40,575 bases of DNA from assembly GCA_949948715.1 (NCBI GenBank), contig CATLGW010000022.1:1-40575 (forward strand). The letters run 5' to 3'. This document shows positions 17,936-25,852 of the stretch, piece by piece. Numbering within the stretch: the first letter of the stretch is position 1; each line of letters opens with the position of its first letter. The notes below the pieces were generated by a model. The model did no database searches. It saw nothing but the letters and a program-made list of their open reading frames with translations, and had not been told where the DNA came from. Position numbers and translations under genes: made by a program. The stretch comes from an uncultured Lachnospiraceae bacterium. GTDB taxonomy: Bacteria; Bacillota; Clostridia; Lachnospirales; Lachnospiraceae.

Positions 17936-18514
17936 TCATTTCACGAATCCGATTCCGCCCTCGTCTCCCTTTAAATGGAACCACACCCTGCCGATAATGT
18001 CGCCCTCCTTCACCGGCCCGATATTGGCGGAACGGCTGTCCTCGCTGTTGTTGACATTGTCCCCCAGGCAAAAATACTCGCCGCTCTCCAGAGTAAACTC
18101 ATTTTCCGCGATGCCCGGGTCCAGAATTTTCTCCGTGACCCACTGGCTCTCCTCGCCGTTGACATAGAGCACGCCGCCCGATATCTGAACGCTGTCCCCC
18201 GGCGCCGCCAGCACACGCTTCACATAGTAGTGGGCATTCTCGTTGCCGTTGGGCAAAAAAATCACCACATCTCCCACCTTCGGTGAGGAAAAGGTGTAAA
18301 AGAGACGATTGATAAAGATCTGCTGACCGTTATACAGTGTGGGCGTCATGGACACCCCTACCACCTGGGTCGTCATGCCGAAAAATATGGCCGCCACCGC
18401 CGCCAGAAATATGGCGACACAAATCCCGAAAAGAGTGCCAAACACCTCCCGCACGGCCGAAGCGCTGATCTTTTTCTTTCTCTTGTAAAAACTCAGTCCG
18501 TTGTTTCGCGCCAT
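17936..18514 (-). CDS. lepB: type I signal peptidase (second of two)
   Basis: A 192-residue signal peptidase I. The anchor helix is at about residues 26-46 (FGICVAIFLAAVAAIFFG). Catalytic Ser55 is in VGVSMTPTL and Lys99 in YYVKRVLAAPGD; LGDNVNNSEDSR is box E. It follows the rplS terminator by 44 bases and has a weak ribosome site (GGTGAATT before the ATG), so expression may be lower than that of the ribosomal genes. It lies 9 bases upstream of rbgA. Confidence 0.93.
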   Translation of the reverse strand: MARNNGLSFYKRKKKISASAVREVFGTLFGICVAIFLAAVAAIFFGMTTQVVGVSMTPTLYNGQQIFINRLFYTFSSPKVGDVVIFLPNGNENAHYYVKRVLAAPGDSVQISGGVLYVNGEESQWVTEKILDPGIAENEFTLESGEYFCLGDNVNNSEDSRSANIGPVKEGDIIGRVWFHLKGDEGGIGFVK

Positions 18515-18557
18515 AATTCACCATATATTATTATTTCGTGACAGTTTCTCAGAGTGG

Positions 18558-18590
18558 AAAAGGGCAGTTGCCCAAAGCAAATGCCCTTTT
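18558..18590 (-). terminator. terminator after rplS
   Basis: AAAAGGGCA (18558-18566) pairs with TGCCCTTTT (18582-18590); in the minus direction the stem ends in a T-run. An alternative tight hairpin GGGCA/TGCCC can form from its inner half, so two structures compete. Read-through probably feeds the downstream lepB-rbgA group. Confidence 0.7.
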
Positions 18591-18601
18591 GTGTGCTTTT
18601 G

Positions 18602-18946
18602 TTACTTTACTTCCTTAACCTTCGCGCGCTTGCCCACACGGCCCCTTAAGTAGTTCAGCTTCGCGCGTCTGACCTTACCTCTTCTGACAATCTCGATCTT
18701 CTCCACATTGGGAGAGTGTACGGGCCAGGTCTTCTCAACGCCCACGCCGTTTGATATTTTACGCACGGTGAAGGTCTCTCTGCTGCTTCCGCCCTGTCTC
18801 TTTAACACGACGCCCTCAAACACCTGAATTCTCTCACGGTTTCCCTCTTTGATTTTGCCGTATACCTTCACGGTATCGCCAACCGAAAATTCGTCAACCT
18901 TCTCCTTTAACTGTTCCGCTTCAATCTCTCTGATAATTTCACTCAT
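18602..18946 (-). CDS. rplS: 50S ribosomal protein L19
   Basis: The 114-residue L19 protein at the 30S-50S interface. [31 protein letters not shown] and FPVHSPNV-type segments (here [28 protein letters not shown]) are diagnostic. GGAGGAGG lies 8 bases before the ATG. It has its own likely promoter in the gap after trmD and a terminator 12 bases after its stop, allowing transcription independent of the upstream operon. Confidence 0.98.
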   Translation of the reverse strand: MSEIIREIEAEQLKEKVDEFSVGDTVKVYGKIKEGNRERIQVFEGVVLKRQGGSSRETFTVRKISNGVGVEKTWPVHSPNVEKIEIVRRGKVRRAKLNYLRGRVGKRAKVKEVK

Positions 18947-19025
18947 GACAGAGCCTCCTCCATAAAATTGGATGTTCTTAATACTTTATCGTAACAGAGG
19001 ACCATCTCGTTTTTGCAACATGAAA

Positions 19026-19054
19026 AGTTTAACACACTCCTTGGGGAAATGCAA
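19026..19054 (-). promoter_or_regulatory. internal promoter for rplS
   Basis: Minus-strand TTGCAT (19049-19054), 17-base spacer and TAAACT (19026-19031) in the 116-base gap between trmD and rplS. The spacing is ideal and each box has one or two mismatches. It would let L19 be made independently of trmD. Confidence 0.5.
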
Positions 19055-19062
19055 GTGTTTTT

Positions 19063-20457
19063 TCATTTCCCGCAGCTTTCCGGGTCCCTGCCCAGCCACC
19101 AGACCGTCCTGTCGGCTCTGTACAGTCCCAGTTTCTCCTGGAGACGCAGGGAGTCCTCGTTTCCCACCGCCACATGGGCATAGGGAATATGACCGGCCTC
19201 CAGCTCCCGGTTAATAACGTACGCCTCCAGAGCAGCCCCGATTCCCCGCCCCCTGAATTCCTCGTCCACATACAGCATCCCCATGCTGCCGTCCTCGTGG
19301 ATTCCGGCAAATCCCACCTGCCGGCCCTCCGCAAAGGCCCCGTACATGGCCCCCGCCCGAATGCGCTCCTTTGCATATCGAGGCTGCAGCAGCCGATATC
19401 GCTCCTGGACATAGGCAATATCAGCCTCCCCAAGCTCTCTGATATCCCCATATCTCACAGGAAGAGCCTCCCTGCGGGTAAAACAGAGCTGATGACACTC
19501 ATGGAATACGAAAAACCCCAGGTGGGCACACAACATTTCTGCCACAAAGCGCTGGCCTGTGAGGACCAGCTCACAGGATTGCGGAATCAGGGAAAGCATG
19601 GCCTGGGCATCTTCCCGTTCACCTGCCTCTATCAGGCAGAAGTCACACCCGGGATTGCAAACAAGCAGGCTGTCCCCCCGCTCATACAGGATTTCGCCGT
19701 CCCCTCTGGCCAAGGTCTCCATCAGGTGGATATTGTTCCTCTTTTTCCGGGCAAGTCTCCTGATGGCCTCCTCCTTCTGCAGGTATCTTTGATACAGATC
19801 GGGCCTGATACGCTCGGTCCGCTCCCTGGCCTGGTTAAGCCGCCACTCCTCAATCCTCTTTCGGTTCCCGGACAGCAGCACCGGGGGAACCCTTCTCCCC
19901 CGCCACTCCTCCGGCCTGGTATACTGGGGATATTCCAGGAGATCATTGTGAAAGGATTCCCTGTGGGCGGAGGTTTGGTTGCCCAACACCCCCGGCAACA
20001 GTCTGGCTATGGCGTCCACCATAACCATCGCGGGCAGCTCCCCCCCTGTGAGCACATAGTCCCCGACGGATACATAGTCCGTCACCACCTCCTCCAAAAC
20101 CCGCTCGTCAATCCCCTCATAATGACCGCAGAGAAAAATCAACTCCCGCTCTCTGGCGAGCTCCTGCGCAAGCCTCTGGTTAAACGGCTTTCCCTGGGGA
20201 GTCACATAAATCGTGCGCAGAGTCTTTCCCCCCGCCACCGCCCTGTGAGCGTCAAAAACCGGCTGAGCCTGCAGCAGCATACCAGCGCCGCCCCCGTAAG
20301 TGTAATCGTCCACACTGCCATGTCTGTCCGACGTGTAGTCCCTGATATTAACCGCATTTACCTCGATCAGCTTTCTCTCTATGGCCCTTCCGATTACGCT
20401 GGCGCCAAGGCCCGCCGGCACCATTTCCGGAAATAGCGTCAAAATATGAAATTTCAT
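19063..20457 (-). CDS. trmD: TrmD tRNA (guanine-37-N1)-methyltransferase fused to a GNAT acetyltransferase
   Basis: A 464-residue protein where TrmD alone is normally about 240. Residues 1-240 are a complete TrmD: MKFHILTLFPEMV, YGGGAGMLLQ, FLCGHYEGIDERV, SVGDYVLTGGE and SGNRKRIEEWR, which form the trefoil-knot SAM site that methylates G37 of tRNA. Residues 241-464 form a GCN5-related acetyltransferase: YVDEEFRGRGIGAALEAYV at 396-414 contains the acetyl-CoA loop (R-x-R-G-I-G), followed by VAVGNEDSLRLQEKLGLYR. A Cys-containing stretch (CNPGCDFC, C-terminal to the junction) is also present. The reading frame is continuous with no stop between the parts. The start at 20457 follows the rimM stop by 1 base, so translation is probably coupled. 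The acetyl acceptor is unknown. Confidence 0.93.
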   Translation of the reverse strand: MKFHILTLFPEMVPAGLGASVIGRAIERKLIEVNAVNIRDYTSDRHGSVDDYTYGGGAGMLLQAQPVFDAHRAVAGGKTLRTIYVTPQGKPFNQRLAQELARERELIFLCGHYEGIDERVLEEVVTDYVSVGDYVLTGGELPAMVMVDAIARLLPGVLGNQTSAHRESFHNDLLEYPQYTRPEEWRGRRVPPVLLSGNRKRIEEWRLNQARERTERIRPDLYQRYLQKEEAIRRLARKKRNNIHLMETLARGDGEILYERGDSLLVCNPGCDFCLIEAGEREDAQAMLSLIPQSCELVLTGQRFVAEMLCAHLGFFVFHECHQLCFTRREALPVRYGDIRELGEADIAYVQERYRLLQPRYAKERIRAGAMYGAFAEGRQVGFAGIHEDGSMGMLYVDEEFRGRGIGAALEAYVINRELEAGHIPYAHVAVGNEDSLRLQEKLGLYRADRTVWWLGRDPESCGK

Positions 20458-20458
20458 T

Positions 20459-20968
20459 TTAATCCAACAATCCTTCCAAAATATGCACCCGAATAAAGCC
20501 CTCCTCCAGATCAATTTTCAGGATGCACTGCTTGATGGCGGGCAGCAAGATATCCTCGTCGTTGGGCATTCTCACCACATACACATCGTTGGCGCCGGTC
20601 AGTATCACATCCTGGACCACTCCAAGATAAGCTCCGTCCTCGTCTATCACCTTAAGGCCGATCAAATCCGCTATGAAATACTCGTCCTCATTCAGGCGCA
20701 CGGCATTTCTTCTGGTGACATAGAGCTCCGCCCTCCGGTACAGCTCCGCATCCTCCATGCTGTCCACCCCTTTGAGCTTCAGAAACACAAATTGCTTGAA
20801 AAGCTTTACGCCCTCGATCTCCATGACCTTGCGCTCCGTACCCGTCTCCACGATCACTTCCTTCAGCTTTCTGAAGCGCTTCGGCTCGTCCGTGGTAGGA
20901 AACACCTTAACTTCCCCCCTCACACCGTGAGGCGCGGTGATCACTCCTACTTTTAAAACATCTTCCAT
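20459..20968 (-). CDS. rimM: 16S rRNA processing protein RimM
   Basis: Assembly factor that binds ribosomal protein S19 during 30S maturation. The N-terminal beta-barrel shows VGVITAPHGVRGEVKVFPTT; the C-terminal PRC-barrel shows YFIADLIGLKV and DVYVVRMPNDEDILLPAI, ending IHILEGLLD. The 169-residue length is typical. GGGAG lies 7 bases before the ATG. It is followed directly by trmD, the usual rimM-trmD order. Confidence 0.97.
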   Translation of the reverse strand: MEDVLKVGVITAPHGVRGEVKVFPTTDEPKRFRKLKEVIVETGTERKVMEIEGVKLFKQFVFLKLKGVDSMEDAELYRRAELYVTRRNAVRLNEDEYFIADLIGLKVIDEDGAYLGVVQDVILTGANDVYVVRMPNDEDILLPAIKQCILKIDLEEGFIRVHILEGLLD

Positions 20969-21012
20969 GCGGAAACTCCCATCTCTTCTGCCGTTTACTT
21001 TTACATACTACA

Positions 21013-21043
21013 AAGTCCCGGGGAATAAACTGCCCTGGGACTT
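21013..21043 (-). promoter_or_regulatory. stable hairpin in the khpA-rimM spacer, possible attenuator
   Basis: AAGTCCC and AAGTCCC's complement GGGACTT (21013-21019 and 21037-21043) pair, with a second GGG/CCC step inside after a mismatch. On the minus strand the stem is followed by TTGTAG, a poor U-tract. It could be a weak terminator, an attenuator or an mRNA-processing site in an otherwise tight operon with a 128-base gap here. Confidence 0.45.
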
Positions 21044-21096
21044 GACGCGGTACTGAAGCAGCCCGCAGGCGCTCCGCTCACCGTTTGTAATACTTG

Positions 21097-21324
21097 TCAC
21101 ACGATCTCCACATCCACCCTGGCATTGTCCTTGGATGCCGCGGCCTTCACCACAGAGCGGATCGCCTTGGCAATCCTCCCCTGCTTTCCGATGACCTTGC
21201 CCATGTCGGTCGACGCCACATGAAGCTCGAGAACCACGCTCTTGCCGTCCTCCTTCTCCGTCACCAGAACCTCCTCCGGACTGTCCACCAGAGCTCTTGC
21301 GATGATTTCCACCAATTCCTTCAT
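21097..21324 (-). CDS. khpA: KH-domain RNA-binding protein KhpA (YlqC)
   Basis: A 75-residue single KH-domain protein with the signature VIGKQGRIAKAIRSVV. KhpA partners with KhpB/Jag in Gram-positive bacteria and binds many RNAs, influencing cell division and wall synthesis. The conserved rpsP-khpA-rimM-trmD order supports it. GGAGG lies 6 bases before the ATG. Confidence 0.95.
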   Translation of the reverse strand: MKELVEIIARALVDSPEEVLVTEKEDGKSVVLELHVASTDMGKVIGKQGRIAKAIRSVVKAAASKDNARVDVEIV

Positions 21325-21348
21325 AATCTACCTCCAAAGATAAGATTA

Positions 21349-21594
21349 TTATTTCTCAATGCCGGCCAGCTTGAACAGCTTTCCTACCACCTCGGTGGGC
21401 TGAGCTCCGTTGGAGAGCCACTTCTTTGCCAGCTCCTCGTTGATCTTGAAGGTGCTGGGATCTGTGCTGGGATCGTAGGTGCCGATCTCCTCAATGAACC
21501 TTCCGTCTCTGGGAGAACGGGAATCCGCCACGATAATCCTGTAAAAAGGCGCTTTCTTCTGTCCCATTCTTCTCAATCTGATCTTTACTGCCAT
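21349..21594 (-). CDS. rpsP: 30S ribosomal protein S16
   Basis: S16, an early-binding 30S protein. [20 protein letters not shown] and [21 protein letters not shown] are diagnostic. The start is the ATG at 21594, which has GGAGG 8 bases upstream and gives the usual MAVKIRL N-terminus and 81 residues; an ATG five codons upstream is itself part of that ribosome site. Confidence 0.98.
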   Translation of the reverse strand: MAVKIRLRRMGQKKAPFYRIIVADSRSPRDGRFIEEIGTYDPSTDPSTFKINEELAKKWLSNGAQPTEVVGKLFKLAGIEK

Positions 21595-21627
21595 CTCTTT
21601 TTCCTCCATAAATGAATTTAATATATG

Positions 21628-22995
21628 CTAAAAGGGAAATTTTCCGCCGCCCATGCCCGGAAATCCTCCGAACATACCGCGGCCCCTCTTGCCGCCGCCA
21701 AACTGCTTCATCATCTTCTGACTCTGCTCAAACTGCTTGATAAAGCGGTTCACCACCGCCACATCCACCCCCGCTCCCCCGGCGATGCGATGCTTTCTTC
21801 TGGGGTTTAAAAGCTTGGGGTTGCGCCGCTCCTCAGGCGTCATGGACAGCACGATGGCCTCCATGCGTCTAAGCTGCTTCTCGTCGATCATGGACTCCAG
21901 CTCCCCCGCCTTTACCCCTATGCCCGGAAGCATGCCGAGAATGCTGGACAAACCGCCCATATTGCGCATCTGCTTCATGCTCTCCAGATAATCCTCGAAG
22001 TCGAATTTCCCCTTCTTCATGCGGCCCGCCATCTCGCGGCCCTTCTCCTCGTCGATGTCGATGCTCTGCTGCGCTTTGTCGATCAGGGAGAGCACATCCC
22101 CCATCCCCAGGATCCGGCTCGCCATACGGTCGGGATAAAACTGTTCCAGATCGGAGAGCTTCTCGCCCATGCTGACAAAGAGGATGGGCTTTCCCGTCAC
22201 CGCCTTGATAGAAAGCGCAGCCCCGCCCCTGGTGTCTCCGTCCATCTTGGACAGAACCACTCCGTCCACGCCTACCTTCTCGTCAAACTCCTTCGCCACA
22301 TTCACCGCGTCCTGGCCGGTCATGGCATCCACCACCAAAAGCGTCTGATGTACGTTTACCGTCTCCTTGACGGTCTGCAGCTCCCTCATCATGTCCTCGT
22401 CCACGTGAAGACGGCCTGCCGTATCCAGGATCAGCACATGAAATCCGCCCTTCTCGGCGTAATCACAGGCTTCCCTGGCAATCACCTCCGGCGCATGGTC
22501 CGTGCCCATGGAAAAGACCTCCACATTTTGCTTTTGCCCGTTTATTTTTAGCTGCTCCACCGCGGCAGGCCTGTAAATATCACAGGCAGCCAGCAGGACC
22601 TTCTTGCCCTTAAGCTTCAGTTTCCCGGCAATCTTGGCGGTGGCGGTGGTCTTACCCGCGCCCTGCAGTCCCGCCATCATAATGACGGTGAGTGACTTCC
22701 CCGGCTGCAGCGCAAGTTCTGTGGTCTCGCTGCCCATAAGGGCGATCATTTCCTCGTTGACGATTTTGATCACCATCTGACCCGGATTCAAACCGTTCAT
22801 CACATCCTGGCCGATAGCCCGCTCCTCCACCGACTTGACAAACTGCTTGACCACCTTGAAATTGACGTCCGCCTCCAAAAGCGCCATCTTGACTTCCTTC
22901 AGGGCCGAGCGCACATCCTCCTCCGTCAGCCGCCCCTTGCCCCGCAGGTTCTTAAACACATTCTGTAATTTGTCGGTCAAGCTCTCAAACGCCAT
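21628..22995 (-). CDS. ffh: signal recognition particle protein Ffh
   Basis: SRP54-type GTPase that binds signal sequences and delivers ribosomes to FtsY, which is also in this window. The NG domain has Walker A GLQGAGKTT at 109-117, DTAGRLHVDEDMM and SKMDGDTRGGA. The Met-rich M domain (MKKGKFDFEDYLESMKQMR and later MTPEERRNPKLLN) binds 4.5S RNA and signal peptides. The ATG at 22995 has AGAGGAG 6 bases upstream and gives the standard MAFESLTDKL start; 455 residues. It is preceded by ylxM, the classic pair. Confidence 0.98.
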   Translation of the reverse strand: MAFESLTDKLQNVFKNLRGKGRLTEEDVRSALKEVKMALLEADVNFKVVKQFVKSVEERAIGQDVMNGLNPGQMVIKIVNEEMIALMGSETTELALQPGKSLTVIMMAGLQGAGKTTATAKIAGKLKLKGKKVLLAACDIYRPAAVEQLKINGQKQNVEVFSMGTDHAPEVIAREACDYAEKGGFHVLILDTAGRLHVDEDMMRELQTVKETVNVHQTLLVVDAMTGQDAVNVAKEFDEKVGVDGVVLSKMDGDTRGGAALSIKAVTGKPILFVSMGEKLSDLEQFYPDRMASRILGMGDVLSLIDKAQQSIDIDEEKGREMAGRMKKGKFDFEDYLESMKQMRNMGGLSSILGMLPGIGVKAGELESMIDEKQLRRMEAIVLSMTPEERRNPKLLNPRRKHRIAGGAGVDVAVVNRFIKQFEQSQKMMKQFGGGKRGRGMFGGFPGMGGGKFPF

Positions 22996-23037
22996 CGCAC
23001 ACTCCTCTACCAGATATGGAATCAAATTTTGGGTTCT

Positions 23038-23379
23038 CTACCATTCCTCTAACAGCTCCGCGGCCAGTCTGCGGATCAGCTCCATTCGGTCCTTCTCGCA
23101 GCCGCCCGCATCCTTTGTCAGCTCCACGATCCTGCCGATCTTCTCCTTGGCATCGGAAAAACGCTTTACCAGATGCAGCTTTTCCTCATATTCCAAAAGC
23201 CCCCTGTCGCAGCGCTTCACCAGGTCGTGCACACCCTGCCTGCTGATTCCGTGCTCCTGGGCGATCTCTCCCAGGGACATATCCTCAAAAACCACGCTCT
23301 CAAAAATATTCTGCTGATGGGGAGTCAGAAGCTCCCCATAAAAATCGTATAAAAGCGCCCGCTCAAAAATTCTGTCCAT
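23038..23379 (-). CDS. ylxM: YlxM-family SRP operon helix-turn-helix protein
   Basis: A UPF0122 protein, 113 residues. The helix-turn-helix MSLGEIAQEHGISRQGVHDLVK resembles region 4 of sigma factors; the exact stretch runs over residues about 39-60. Members are encoded with ffh and ftsY and are thought to modulate SRP components. The ATG at 23379 has GGAG 7 bases upstream; a TTG at 23394 is less likely. It is the first gene of the long operon, 41 bases from its -10 box. Confidence 0.92.
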   Translation of the reverse strand: MDRIFERALLYDFYGELLTPHQQNIFESVVFEDMSLGEIAQEHGISRQGVHDLVKRCDRGLLEYEEKLHLVKRFSDAKEKIGRIVELTKDAGGCEKDRMELIRRLAAELLEEW

Positions 23380-23420
23380 GGCCTGTCTCCGCAAAAGTGC
23401 GATTCATGTGCACCTCGTGT

Positions 23421-23449
23421 ATCATACAATAAAAGGTCCGGGGTGTCAA
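23421..23449 (-). promoter_or_regulatory. strong promoter of the ylxM-ffh operon
   Basis: Minus-strand TTGACA (23444-23449), a 17-base spacer and TATGAT (23421-23426): a perfect -35 and a one-mismatch -10. It should drive ylxM, ffh, rpsP, khpA, rimM and trmD, with partial read-through further. Confidence 0.88.
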
Positions 23450-23479
23450 GCATTTTTTCTTTACACAGAAAGAGACAGG

Positions 23480-23500
23480 ATTGTTTGCCGGGAAAACAAT
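23480..23500 (-). terminator. weak terminator-like hairpin after helD
   Basis: ATTGTTT (23480-23486) pairs with AAACAAT (23494-23500) around a 7-base loop, 22 bases after the helD stop. No clear T-run follows on the minus strand, so termination may be inefficient. Confidence 0.35.
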
Positions 23501-23522
23501 GGACGAATTATCAGGACGCGTC

Positions 23523-25526
23523 CTATTCCCGCCTCCACTGCGCCAGATACAGCTCGTGCAGGGCTCTGGTCGCCGCCACATAGAGCAGTTTCGCGCTGCC
23601 CTGTGTCAGAAGGGCCTGCTCCACATTAGGGTTTAACAGAATCACCACGTCGAACTCCAGACCCTTTACCATCCGCACCGGGAGCACCTGCACCCCCTGG
23701 TCATCAATCCACTTGGAGGCCCAGTCCGCCTCCCTCTCCTCCCCGCATACCACAGCCATGCTGCGGTATCCCTTCTCCTTTGACCGCAGTATGATGCGGG
23801 AGATTTCCCCGTACAGTTCCTCCTCGCTGTCAAAGTCAAGCTCCTGCACGGGGAGGCCGTGGCGGATGACGGGGTCGATTTTGTATTTTCCAAAGGATGC
23901 CTTCTCCAAAATCCTTCCGGCGTACTCCGAGATCTCTATGGTATTGCGGTAGCTCTTGGACAAAAGCCGGAAGCAATCCTTCCCCCCGCCGAACATCCAT
24001 TTGCGCAGCTCTCCCCAATCGTTCATTCCCGTCTCGAAATTGATATTCTGGGACACATCACCCATCACTGTAAAATAGCACTTGGGCAGCGTTTTTTTCA
24101 GGGCGTAATAGAGCGTTACGCCGAAGTCCTGGGCCTCGTCGATAAAGATCTGCCCGAACTCCTCGTCCTCCTTCTTCCTGGTAATGCGGTACTGCACCAT
24201 GAGAAGGGCCGCCAGGTCGTACACATCATATCGCCCTGCCCCGTGGTTCCCCCTGTGCTCCTCCAAATTTATGCTGCCCGGATATCTTTTGGCGTATTCC
24301 TCCAGGAAATCGCCATAAATCTGATAGACAGACGCCTTGGGCATCTTCTTTCGGTAATAATCCCTGTACTGTGCCAGCTTCTCCCGCTCCTTCTCCCTGT
24401 CCACACTCAAGAACTTGATGCGGGTATGCTTTCTCTCCTCAAACAACGCCAGAATCTTCACCGCGGAAAGCTCAGGGTTTTCCTCCAAAATCCGCCTGTT
24501 ACCGCTCTCTGTCAAAATCACCCCCAGCTCCCGATCCTTTAGGGGAGAGCAGTCCGCATACTGCTCCCTGCGCTCCATGAGATAAATCTCAAGCTCCAGC
24601 ATAAAGGGCATTTTGCTGCGCACCGCCGCGTCCTGGGTGGGCTCCGTGACGGTATTTTTTTTCTTCCACTCCTTTCCCAGAAGATGGACAAACATCTCGT
24701 CCATGCGCTTTTTCTTGATATCCGGCACGTCCAGCTCCGGCAGCCCGCTTGTGATATAGGAGAGCAGCAGGTCGTTTCCCCCTATGATGCAGAATTCATT
24801 GGACATAAAGCGTTCCTTGTAATTATAGAGAATATAGGAAATGCGGTGCATGGCCACGGTGGTCTTTCCGCTTCCCGCCACCCCCTGGACCAGAATGTTG
24901 GAATAGGGCGATTCTCTGATAATCTCGTTCTGCTCCTTCTGTATGGTGGCGATGATGTCCCCCAGCACCACATCCTTATTCTGAGACAGATACTGCACCA
25001 GCAGGGCGTCATTGGAAGTCACGTCGCTGTCATAGTATCCTGCCAGCTCCCCCTCCTGCACATCATAGCTTCGCTTCAGCCGCAGGTCCACCGACACAGC
25101 TTTCCCGTCCGGCAGATGATACTCCCCTTCCCCCAGCTCATTTTCATAATATACGCTGGATATGGGAGCGCGCCAGTCCACGATCACCACCTGTGTCTTA
25201 TCCTTAAAAATACCGTTTTTCCCGATATAAATACGGTTCTCTTTCTCCCGCCCCTCCTCCCGGTAATCGATTCGTCCGAAAAAGGGCTGCTTCAGGGCCG
25301 CCCGGTTTCGCCTTAGCTGGCCCGCCGCCTGCTGCTCCAGACTGGCGCTGGTCATGGCCCGGTCGTACAGCTCCGGATCTCCCGAACCCATCTGTCTCAT
25401 CAGCCGGACCGTCTCCCCATGCCGCCTCTCATACTCCTCCTCATAGCGGACGATATTTTCCCGGATCAACTGTCTGCAATCGTCATAATGCCGCCGTTCC
25501 CGTATTATTTCCTGCTGCTTGTCCAT
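23523..25526 (-). CDS. helD: HelD-like superfamily 1 ATPase (RNA polymerase recycling factor)
   Basis: A 667-residue UvrD-related protein. Residues 1-80 form a charged, coiled-coil-like N-terminal arm. Walker A VQGVAGSGKTTVAMHRISY is at about 213-231, Walker B/DEAQ is FIDEAQDFG, later motifs include MGDVSQNINF, SKSYRNTIEI and VRMVKGLEFDVVILLNP, and VAATRAL closes the core. This layout fits HelD, which pries stalled RNA polymerase from DNA and recycles it, better than the DNA helicases UvrD/PcrA. GGAGG precedes the ATG by 5 bases. It is monocistronic. HelD paralogues in Actinobacteria and Firmicutes can affect rifamycin tolerance; nothing here shows that this copy does. Confidence 0.88.
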   Translation of the reverse strand: MDKQQEIIRERRHYDDCRQLIRENIVRYEEEYERRHGETVRLMRQMGSGDPELYDRAMTSASLEQQAAGQLRRNRAALKQPFFGRIDYREEGREKENRIYIGKNGIFKDKTQVVIVDWRAPISSVYYENELGEGEYHLPDGKAVSVDLRLKRSYDVQEGELAGYYDSDVTSNDALLVQYLSQNKDVVLGDIIATIQKEQNEIIRESPYSNILVQGVAGSGKTTVAMHRISYILYNYKERFMSNEFCIIGGNDLLLSYITSGLPELDVPDIKKKRMDEMFVHLLGKEWKKKNTVTEPTQDAAVRSKMPFMLELEIYLMERREQYADCSPLKDRELGVILTESGNRRILEENPELSAVKILALFEERKHTRIKFLSVDREKEREKLAQYRDYYRKKMPKASVYQIYGDFLEEYAKRYPGSINLEEHRGNHGAGRYDVYDLAALLMVQYRITRKKEDEEFGQIFIDEAQDFGVTLYYALKKTLPKCYFTVMGDVSQNINFETGMNDWGELRKWMFGGGKDCFRLLSKSYRNTIEISEYAGRILEKASFGKYKIDPVIRHGLPVQELDFDSEEELYGEISRIILRSKEKGYRSMAVVCGEEREADWASKWIDDQGVQVLPVRMVKGLEFDVVILLNPNVEQALLTQGSAKLLYVAATRALHELYLAQWRRE

Positions 25527-25722
25527 ATTCGCCTCCCTGCCAATGCCTGTTATGATTCCCGCGCCGGTTAAAAGCCCTCGGTTTTATAATCCGTTCTGAG
25601 CAAAAGCTCCCCGTCGCAGCGTAAAGGGCTGCCGGGTCGCTGTGGGTGTTACGCGGGTCAGTCGTAATGTTTTATCATCAGTATAGCATTGACCCTAAAA
25701 AATACTAGACTTTTATTTCAGG
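25527..25722 (-). other. helD upstream region with short hairpins
   Basis: About 200 bases without a gene. On the minus strand a GCAGC/GCTGC hairpin (25616-25632) is followed by a GAGC-TTTT-GCTC hairpin near 25594-25605, both between a possible TATACT -10 box (around 25681-25686) and the helD start. No clear -35 box pairs with it. The structures could form a regulated leader, but no known riboswitch was recognised. Confidence 0.3.
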
Positions 25723-25756
25723 TTATGGTATGATGTTTTATGTAATTGTACCATAA
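25723..25756. repeat. inverted repeat next to the bidirectional terminator
   Basis: TTATGGTA (25723-25730) and TACCATAA (25749-25756) are perfect 8-base arms separated by 18 bases of A/T-rich sequence. They abut the terminator stem. They may be a regulator-binding site for helD or part of an extended terminator structure. Confidence 0.4.
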
Positions 25757-25758
25757 AA

Positions 25759-25783
25759 CAAGCCACCGCAATACGGTGACTTG
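25759..25783. terminator. bidirectional terminator between yitT-type gene and helD
   Basis: CAAGCCACCG (25759-25768) and CGGTGACTTG (25774-25783) pair with one internal mismatch. A T-run follows in both directions (TTTTTGTT on plus, TTTTATGG on minus). It ends the YitT-family transcript 70 bases after its stop. Confidence 0.8.
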
Positions 25784-25852
25784 TTTTTGTTATTTCGTGT
25801 ATTATTCAAGACCTGGCCCCTCCGGCATTGTTTTTTACGGAGTCCCAATGGC

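Noticed and set aside
19174..20436. Long plus-strand open frame opposite trmD.
   Set aside because: Antisense shadow in a G+C-rich gene; the sense strand has clear TrmD and acetyltransferase motifs.
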